Shown here in pieces: positions 10,901-17,573 of a stretch of 17,573 nucleotides of DNA. A model generated the notes under the pieces. It ran no database searches. It saw only the letters and a list, made by a program, of their open reading frames with translations, and was not told where the DNA came from. The stretch spans positions 7,721,551 to 7,739,123 of the forward strand of contig FN649727.1 of assembly GCA_000310025.1 (NCBI GenBank), in the 5' to 3' direction. How positions within the stretch are numbered: the first letter of the stretch is position 1; every line of letters starts with the position of its first letter. The position numbers and the translations under genes are program-made. This stretch comes from Ectocarpus siliculosus (taxonomy: Eukaryota; Sar; Phaeophyceae; Ectocarpales; Ectocarpaceae).

Positions 10901-12966
10901 TGGTCATGCTCCCCGCACCGAGTAGCATTGCGCATACCCGTAGGAGCTAACCCGACCTCTCGTTGGAAGGAGCGGAGATGTATGTTTCCCATGCATATCA
11001 GCACATCCACTCGATAAAGACCTATCTACGGCTGTTGTGTCTACCATGTTTTTTCCCCTTGTTTTTATTGCTTTGTGCGACGTCGTACATGCGACGTCTT
11101 GTCTCACCCGCCCCTTGATGGAGGCAGAGCGCGCAATGCATGATAAGCGTGCTTGGGCCTAATTATGGCCAATCGTTGTGGGTTTTGGCTGTGGTCGAGG
11201 TAATATTTTGTTCAGTGGAGTGCGACTGCGTGCAGCGTTTTCTGAGCGCAGTACCGCTCGTCTTTCCCATGTGCTATTCTTTCTTCCTTTTTCTGTTGTA
11301 CATTGTAGGCGGACGACGACGCGCGAACGTTATTGGGCCGCTATTTCCAGTCCATCGTGCGGGCCTCCTCCGACCCCTCGGTAAGTAACGCCTCCCTCGA
11401 AGCCGGGATGTTGGGAAGAGGGATTAGAGGGCATCCATCGGTACAAGAAGCCCAGATCGGAAAAAGTGTGTTGTCACATCTCAGAGAAAGAAAACTGCCA
11501 GCCCCCGATAGTGGGGGAATGCCGTCCTGCCACGACCTGGGTCCTTCTCCTTCTGGCGAGGGTAGCCTGTGCCCTGAAACGCAGTAGTTCTATTGCTACG
11601 CCTACGCATCGAAGAGGGCGCACACGAAAGCGCCCACGCTCCAGCAGCTAAGGATTCAGTTTTGGGCGTGGGGCAGTCGATCGTTTGCCTTGGCCTTTGT
11701 TTTGTTTTGGCGATGGCGCTATCGTGGACGAAACAAGCGCACGTGGATATGTCTTGGACTGCTGCTGCTGTTGTGGCGTATGCTGCTTAGCTGTGAATGG
11801 GGGTTGCCATTGTTGTCTCCATTTTTGTCTCCATTTCCCCCTCCAGCCCCAAGCTTACAGCCGGTACTGCCGTGTGACTTCTTCTCGTGTCTCGAAGGAG
11901 CTGCAAGATTGCATCGTGTGCATCGGGGCGATGGACGTGCCCCTGAGCCTCCTGCAGGAGCTGGCGGCCCCGCTCCCCGACTCCCGGACGCAATCCATGG
12001 TGAAGAAATGCTGTTGCAATATTGCTATTTTTGCTACTTTTCTCTCTCACGACCGTCCCAAGCAAAGATTGCGCCACCACTTAGTTGAGAACGTCTTGTT
12101 ATGGGCTACCATGGTAATATCTTTCGCGGCTTATTTCCTACCGTTGTGAAGAAACCAACAGCGGTTTTTGTGTTGGATGGGGTGAAGTCTATTGGAATAA
12201 CAATGTTTTTTTTTACTGAGGAGGCTTAGGTTGCTGCGCGTGTTCTGCACGAGTACATGAGCTCGTTGATGCCCTGTCGGCTCTGTTGGTGTGCTACTTG
12301 GACGAAGTACCCAACGCGCTGTCGGGCGAAATGCCCAATCGAACAGCCCAACGTCCTAGCACCCGGGGGATGTTTTCATGTTTGTTCTCCTCTTTCTTGT
12401 TTGTGGTACCCCTGCGTCTGTTCTTCTGACCCGTGGCCTAGGTGTGCTCGGCTTTCGCACCCTGTCGGGAGACGCCGCAGCAAGACCAGCCGCCGCCGCG
12501 GCAGCAACAGCAGCAGCTGCAGCAGCTGCAGCAGCAGCAGGGACACCCGCTGCCGGGGCAACATCAGCGACGACGACGAACCGCAGAGCGCAACAAGCAC
12601 ACTCCGGTGCTCTCCCCGTACCCGTCCGGACGAGAAGAACAAGCTCACAGACAGGCAGCAGCACCACCACCACCACCATCACAGGCACAGGCACCCTCCC
12701 GCGATACCGCTGCGCCCTCCCCGCCCTCGACCTGCTGCACATCAGGGGGAGGGGTTATAGAGGAAGGCAATGCGGCGAGTCGGTCGGGGGGGGGAAATGG
12801 TGGCGAGAGTAGTAGCGCTGGCGGTGGCGGAGGGAGAACAAGTTTTGGGGATGGAACTGACCGCTGTGCGTCTGAGAGGAAATCACAAGTTGGAGCGGCG
12901 GCAGCGGGCGCGGGGGCGACGCGGAATCAGGCCGAGAAGGAGGATGACGATTGGTTAGAGGGTTAG
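7949..12966 (+). CDS. Unidentified multi-exon gene (partly resolved exon model)
   Basis: I do not recognise the protein. Proposed exons are 7949-8293 (donor GTGAGT), 10353-10463 (acceptor ACATAG, donor GTATGT), 10741-10884 (strong pyrimidine tract and GGGCAG), 11309-11380 (TTGTAG; donor GTAAGT), 11898-11999 (CTCGAAG; donor GTGAAG), one starting near 12262 and one at about 12442-12966. Exons two to five all join in phase 0 and stay open. Readable segments include YKLVFIHHEVKCGKRSDA, ALVVERYGGNMMTLNAEPS, ARTLLGRYFQSIVRAS, QDCIVCIGAMDVPLSLLQEL and LVDALSALLVCYLDEVPNAL. The middle is probably helical and soluble, with no signal peptide or membrane segment. The last exon in the chosen frame is Gln-, Pro- and Gly-rich and ends in EKEDDDWLEG. 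The third donor would be GC (AAG/GCGAGT). The first exon, the 12262 exon limits and the final frame are uncertain. The 3' part could belong to a different frame or gene. Confidence 0.5.
8747..8760. other. 14-bp perfect palindrome CCGCACATGTGCGG
   Basis: A perfect palindrome is followed immediately by C and a G run. Its function is unknown. It could be a protein-binding dyad or chance. Confidence 0.5.
8788..8846. repeat. GTGGTGATAGTG-type microsatellite
   Basis: Imperfect trinucleotide-like repeats of GTG/GTT/ATA on the plus strand, including two consecutive GTGATAGTG units. Non-coding, within the proposed intron. Confidence 0.8.
8866..9714. mobile_element. Inverted-repeat-bounded element of ~850 bp, probably a decayed DNA transposon
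   Basis: The 29-bp ends TACCGTAAGAGTC...GCACCGG (8866-8894) and their reverse complement (9686-9714) match at 28 of 29 positions. Just inside lie two diverged direct copies of a ~95-bp unit (8934-9027 and 9608-9702), each with two GCACC/GGTGC dyads and a GCGATCTC motif around an AT-rich core. A TA dinucleotide at both outer ends could be a TA target duplication of the mariner/Harbinger type, but it may simply be part of the repeat. No transposase frame is seen. An open frame ending at 9315 is unrecognised. Confidence 0.55.
12505..12680 (+). repeat. CAG/CAC-rich low-complexity coding-like tract
   Basis: Runs of CAGCAGCTGCAGCAGCTGCAGCAGCAGCAG (interrupted) at about 12508-12541 and CACCACCACCACCACCATCAC at about 12660-12680 are present. 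All three plus frames stay open across the first run (Gln-, Ala- or Ser-rich), which is why the frame of the last exon of the unidentified gene cannot be fixed by eye. Confidence 0.75.
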
Positions 12967-15099
12967 ACACGAGGTCTCCCACCGACGTGACGTGAAAGTC
13001 TCGGGGCAAGACGTCGTGCCGGTTGGTGGTCCGGGCGATTGCGAAGAGTTGCGACATGCGAAAGGCGGCACTGCTGTTGTTGTCTCGAAGGAAGGAATGT
13101 TGTTGTCTTAGCGGGAGGTTCGTTCATGTCTCAACATGGCCGAAGAATCGATCTTGGTTGTTCAGCGTAGGGCAGGGAGGGGGTGGAGGGGGGGGGTTAC
13201 TGTCGACAATGTGTGGGTACAGGTGTTGCTGTGAGTGAGGTTTTCGTGGCGGCGGGTCCTGAGGCACGAAACCGTTTTTTACCTTGCCAAAGGCGTGCTT
13301 GCGTGTGCCGATATGGACTATCATTGTAGTGTCGTTTCTTGAACGTAAGTGACCATCCCTTGTTGTTAAACTTAGAAGAGCATAGCCTGTAGTTTCATAG
13401 GAAAAACAACGTGCTCCTGCCATCTGCTCACTAGCCTTGGCTGAAGGTTGGCGTGGTGACTGCAGCAGTGGCTAGACCGGACGTCTCTTTGCTTTTCGTG
13501 TCCCAACACTTGCGTCGCATACTGCCGAAAGTGTTCTCATGACCAAACCCTGTTCTGCACTGATGGGCTTCAGTGGCCCTTGACTAATGATACAGCAGCA
13601 GTAGCTCTTGAGGGAACATTTATTTCGTGTTCGGGTTAGCTAGTGCCCCATTGCATAAACGGCGTTCGAGTAAAAACACTTTTCAATGTGAGGGCTAAAA
13701 ACCAGACTCATACAAAGCCCAGTAAATCCATAAGCTCAAAGCTCTCACATACAAAGACTTCAACACATCCCCTCCGATAAATTATCTCGAACAGGCGGTG
13801 TTTCTGTCATGAGATGTTGTTCTATTGTTGTCATCACATCTTGTAAAAAAAACGTGTTTGCTGCTCAGCCGTACCTTTCTACGTACCGGTCCAACTGACG
13901 TGGACCCCTTCCGAGGTCACAAGCCAACTAAGCATGATACGTGTGCCTTCTAGTAACTCCGTCCCTACACTAGAAGACTCGTGGGGCGGAGAACTAGCGC
14001 TTGGGTTCCTCCCCTAACTCCGTCCCTACACTAGAAGACTCGTGGGGCGGAGAACTAGCGCTTGGGTTCCTCCCCTTCAGCATTCGCTTGGGAAAGACAA
14101 AGAGGCGTTTTCCAATACCAACGAGAGACAACACAACACACAGACGACGACAACAATAGCAACGGCGCGCTCTTGGAGAGAGAGGAGGAGAGAGACCATC
14201 ACAGCAAAACGACAACAAGTCGGTGTTCTCAAAATACCGAGTCTACTCCCGCAAAGAGACACGGCTGGATAGCGTGGTGCACCAGCTCATCACCAAATCA
14301 TTCCAAGGCAATAATGACTGGGGAGGGCGCATTTTATGTTTTACTTAAACCAAATAAAATACGGTGACTACCTTCCCTTCTGCTTGGTCGGTTGTACGAT
14401 CACGCGCGCTCCGAAAATCCAACACCCAAACGTGAGTGCGCGTGAACCAAAAAAGGCCGCTACCCACCGAGTACCAGTTATCACCGTCACATCTACAGTA
14501 TACCAACGAAAAGACACGAAACAGTGGAGCAGTTTGTGTAACTTTGTTTTGTCTCGATACAAGGAAGTTACAACCTCGCGTTAGAATTCGCAAAGCCGTT
14601 CCTCCTGGAATTGAGACCACCTAATACAGTAAATACCATTTCACGTAGGAAAGCTGTGCAGAAGCACGAAGCATCTTACATACACGCATCGCGAAGTAAA
14701 AAACTCAACGAACCTCCGATTGAAGGGGCCGGCTATGTATAACCAACCTTACAGCATCCCGTTCACCACCGTTCATGAACCACAAACGTATACCAAGGTA
14801 AAACAACACCAGCAGCGGTCGGTCGTCTCCAACCCCACACCCCAAAATAGACAGACCCCATGCACGCCGGCCCCCCTCGGCGCAAAGATTCACTCTAAAT
14901 CCCAGTTCAAAGCGTGTGCGGGGAGGCCGAGGCTTAAATCCCCCCCCCCCTTCCCCTGCACCAACAATGTGCCTCCTTTCACTCTATCCTTCGAGATGAG
15001 ACGAAGACGGAAAAAAACAGAGATACCCTCAGCAAAAAGCAACACTCACATAGAGAGGAAGAGAAAAAAGATAAGAGAAACAGGGAGAGGACGGTAAAG
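12967..15099. other. Stretch without recognisable gene
   Basis: This region lies between the proposed end of the plus-strand gene and the stop codon of the minus-strand CHR gene, so the two genes converge here. It should contain their 3' UTRs. I see a perfect 61-bp tandem duplication (13954-14075) and a poly-C run near 14940, but no exon with recognisable motifs on either strand. Confidence 0.5.
13954..14075. repeat. Perfect 61-bp tandem duplication
   Basis: The unit beginning TAACTCCGTCCCTACACTAG and ending GGGTTCCTCCCC occurs at 13954-14014 and again at 14015-14075 with no difference that I can see. This implies a recent duplication, or an assembly or library artefact. Confidence 0.95.
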
Positions 15100-17125
15100 C
15101 TACCCCTCGATAGGGAAAAATGGCGCCTGCCCTAGAGATGCCAAGGTGTCGCTCAAAAGGAAGCCAAGCACGCCGCCGGCAAGAATGCACCACGGGGCCT
15201 GGAAACCCAAGAACGCCTGACAGGGGGATACATACGCGGTCGATTGCGGGGGAAAGGAGGATGCTCACCATCGTGCATTGCTCGCCGTTGACGTTACTCG
15301 GATGACCATACATACTGCGGATTGCTTTGCATCAATCGTTGTACCAATGACGATGTGCGTCCCGTTGACCATGGAGCAATCATGTCATGCGCGAGACCGC
15401 TTCTTGTCCTAAACAACAGAGGCAACTTCCACGAGTACAAGACACGAGCAACCTTACAAGCAACGTAGTGGCCGGACCTTCACTTGCACAACGGCAACGC
15501 AGCAGAGCACAGTGAAGCAAACCAAGAAAAAAAAGGTAAAAAAAAAAAACAGTAGTACCCAAATGCTTTCATCAGGGAGTCCCCCGGTCACAGGCAAGCA
15601 CGCGCCAACACGAATCCTTAGAGAACATGGACGAGGAAAACGCGACAGCAATTAGTATCTACCAGTGGAAAGCAGTTCACCTGCATGCAGCCAGCTACAA
15701 CCGCCACGATCGCATCCGCGTAAGAGTCGATGGCGGCACCCCACAGCAACACACACGCCGCCACCACCAGTCCTATCGCCGTCGAGTTGACGCCCTGCAA
15801 GAAAATCTGATGGAGGACACGTCAAGAGCAGCGGCACCGTCCCGGAACAGAGTGTCAGAGGCGGGTGGGGGGGGTGTACGACGTACGCGTCAGACCATTG
15901 ATCTCGCAACCCTACAATACCGAGACGGAGCGATATGCCGGGTTTTCGCCGGCCCAGGCTAAGTACGTCCTCTTTGCGTTGATCGGAAACCACAGCAACC
16001 CCGGCTGCAAACATCGTCGATTGGCTCCGAGAGCTACAAACATACACCCATCGACAGCGCTAACAGTATCACCCATGGGGACCCCGCGGATCACCCCACC
16101 CACCTTGAACCAAGCGACTTTGCGGATCGTTCCCCAGAACGGGAGGAATCCGAAGATGAGCGACACTCCGGGGCCGAAGAGACCCAACCATCCGACAAAC
16201 GCCCCCGGCACTCCTCGGTACACCGCTCCTAGGTAGGCCGACAGGTTGAACAGCGGTCCTGGCAACGCCTGACGTGTGCGCACACGAGGAGACGATGACC
16301 CAAGACACAAGCCCCTTTTAATGGTAGGCAACTACGTTAGTCTCGTGGCTTTTGTCACGGAAGTGTTTGGCGTCCTGGTACACCCGCGATGAGCGGCACA
16401 GTAGAGATAAACAAGACATCACCTTCGGGAAAACACCGACTGCTTTGTGCTTATCACGGCCTTGTCAGGTAAATGTTTCTCCTTGCATCCTTACGAGCAC
16501 CATGCCGTCAAAGAGGAGGTACTAAAAAGGCTCAGAAAGAAGGACGTTCTTAATGTGGACACCACCACCAACAACAACAACATTGCCATCTTGACAACGA
16601 CTCATTCGGTTCAGCCATGCCAATGGTAAGGTTTGGGAGCACGACAGGAAGAACGGCTGACCACCATCAAACGGCGGATGTGTACAGCACTCGTCATTCA
16701 GCGTTGCTGTTGGGGGAAACAATAAAGCAACACAACCCCAAAGGCAAAAAAACGCTGACAGAAAAACGGTGTATGGATTAAATATAATCGCCCCCCCGAC
16801 GCCAAACGAGGTGCTACATTAAGCCTTCTACTGTAGCCCAAATACATGAGTACCGCCCTCCACTCCCCAATGGTCTAATCGGTAAGGCATGCAAAACATA
16901 AGAGTACGCCCCCCCCCCACTAAGCCTTCTAGTCTATATGCACGTGTACCTCCAATGGTCTAACCTGTAAGGCATGCAAAACATAAGAGTACCTCCCCCC
17001 CCCCCCAACGTGCAATAGGCAACAGACATGTTTAGCACCTGTACGAGGGCAAAGCCTTGGTAGAATTGCTTCTCCGTGAGCCACCCGGGGTCCACGACCT
17101 CGTCAACCAGCATCGGCAGCACCAC
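15100..17125 (-). CDS. CHR-family (chromate transporter-like) membrane protein, C-terminal half; 5' part outside window
   Basis: Four minus-strand exons join in phase 0: 17125-17039, 16268-16104, 15806-15681 and 15216-15100 (stop TAG at 15102-15100), giving 164 residues. They match the second CHR domain of ChrA-type transporters: PMLVDEVV and GWLTEKQF (residues 4-11, 14-21), the ALPGPLFNLSAYLGA core (30-44), FGPGVSLIFGFLPFW (41-55 of exon two's product, before a basic loop), GVN followed by a hydrophobic helix, and a final helix with APWCILAGGVLGFLL. The family carries chromate and probably sulfate-like oxyanions across membranes, and eukaryotic members are known in algae and fungi. The first exon here starts inside the domain, where the family has a Gly-rich motif just upstream. 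No such exon lies at 17126-17573, so the N-terminal half is off the contig. A native substrate cannot be read from sequence. Confidence 0.92.
15807..15807 (-). other. Alternative acceptor pair at third CHR exon
   Basis: On the minus strand, CCATCAG ends at 15807 and CTTGCAG ends at 15795, 12 nt apart and in frame. Using the upstream site adds Ile-Phe-Leu-Gln before GVN. That gives the number of residues usual between the FW motif and GVN in this family, so I prefer it. The downstream site has the better pyrimidine tract. Confidence 0.55.
16269..17038 (-). other. CHR-gene intron of 770 bp carrying tandem repeats
   Basis: Bounded on the minus strand by donor GTGCTA after the ALVQ codons and acceptor CGTCAG before the ALPGPLF codons. 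It contains the two-copy repeat at 16820-17007 and two poly-C tracts, and no other gene. Confidence 0.85.
16820..17007. repeat. Two-copy tandem repeat with tRNA A-box-like motif
   Basis: Copies at 16820-16920 (101 bp) and 16921-17007 (about 87 bp) share TAAGCCTTCTA, CCAATGGTCTAA, TGTAAGGCATGC or CGGTAAGGCATGC, and AAAACATAAGAGTAC, and both end in a C run. The TGGTCTAATCGGTAAGGCATG segment (16871-16891; related at 16956-16976) resembles the D-arm/A-box of a tRNA. No B box or cloverleaf follows, so it is not called a tRNA gene. Confidence 0.8.
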
Positions 17126-17446
17126 CTGCGGCGGTAGTGTTAGCGGTGGTAGACGTTGGTGGGGGCACGCACGGACGAGAGGTGCCTTTCGTTCAGCATC
17201 TCTGAGGATGAAGAGCCACATCTTCATGTCTCGTCCTAAAATATACAGCCTAAGCACCGAGAAACGTGTGCGCCAAGTCTTGAAGAAAGCGGGTCAGTGT
17301 TACGGGATGTTGTATCACGGTCTATCTTTTCACGGTAGTCTCGGGGTAAGTTTTACTATGAGGGAAATCGGCGGATCCCAACCATGCCTTTTACCATAGA
17401 ATTTAACAATTCTCCTCGTCACCCGCCAATGTCAACGAGTTCTGAC
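17126..17446 (-). other. Intron sequence upstream of the first visible CHR exon
   Basis: The acceptor CCGCCGCAG ends at 17126. Above it, I looked for the preceding CHR exon, which should end in a Gly-rich motif, and found none. No other recognised feature is present. Confidence 0.6.
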
Positions 17447-17573
17447 GGGGGGGGGGGGGGGGGGGGGTCGAAGGCCGAAAGGAAAAAAAAAAATTTAAGA
17501 ACCCCAAGGAGGAAACCCCTTCCCCCCGGGAGGGGGGGGGGGTCCCCCTTTCCGGGGGGCCAATTTATGTTCC
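17447..17573. other. Low-complexity contig end, probably low-quality sequence
   Basis: A run of about 21 G (17447-17467) is followed by expanded homopolymers (A11, G10 and C/G blocks) resembling poor base calls at a read end. It should not be interpreted biologically. Confidence 0.7.

Overview
This window looks like a nuclear contig from a photosynthetic stramenopile, most likely a brown alga. That assignment is inference. It rests on intron-rich genes with long introns (up to about 2 kb), small phase-0 exons, neighbouring genes on opposite strands, a eukaryotic CHR-family (chromate transporter-like) gene, a WAVE-complex BRICK1 gene, and many poly-C/poly-G tracts. No prokaryotic operon, rRNA or convincing tRNA gene is visible.

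Layout. 1-1077: short tandem repeat at the edge, then sequence with no recognisable gene. 1078-1941: old, diverged repeat family (direct copies, each with an internal imperfect inverted repeat). 1942-3451: a non-autonomous DNA transposon with ~550 bp terminal inverted repeats (1951-3442) and a perfect 9-bp target duplication, inserted into one of those older repeats. 3452-5683: no gene recognised. 5684-7673 (minus): two-exon BRICK1/HSPC300 gene (87 aa) with a 1.7 kb intron. 7674-7948: short divergent intergenic region. About 7949-12966 (plus): a multi-exon gene of unknown function whose central exons join in phase 0 and whose 3' part is Gln-rich. Its first large intron holds a second inverted-repeat element. 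12967-15099: no gene recognised, but a perfect 61-bp tandem duplication. 15100-17125 (minus): the last four exons of a CHR-family transporter gene, whose 5' part lies beyond the window. 17126-17573: intron and a low-complexity, probably low-quality contig end.

The three genes show no shared pathway. BRICK1 belongs to the WAVE/SCAR complex that activates Arp2/3 actin nucleation. The CHR-family protein is a membrane anion transporter. The plus-strand gene is unidentified. The best-supported unusual item is the long-TIR transposon with its 9-bp TSD, four symmetric 14-bp palindromes and almost identical arms, nested in an older repeat.
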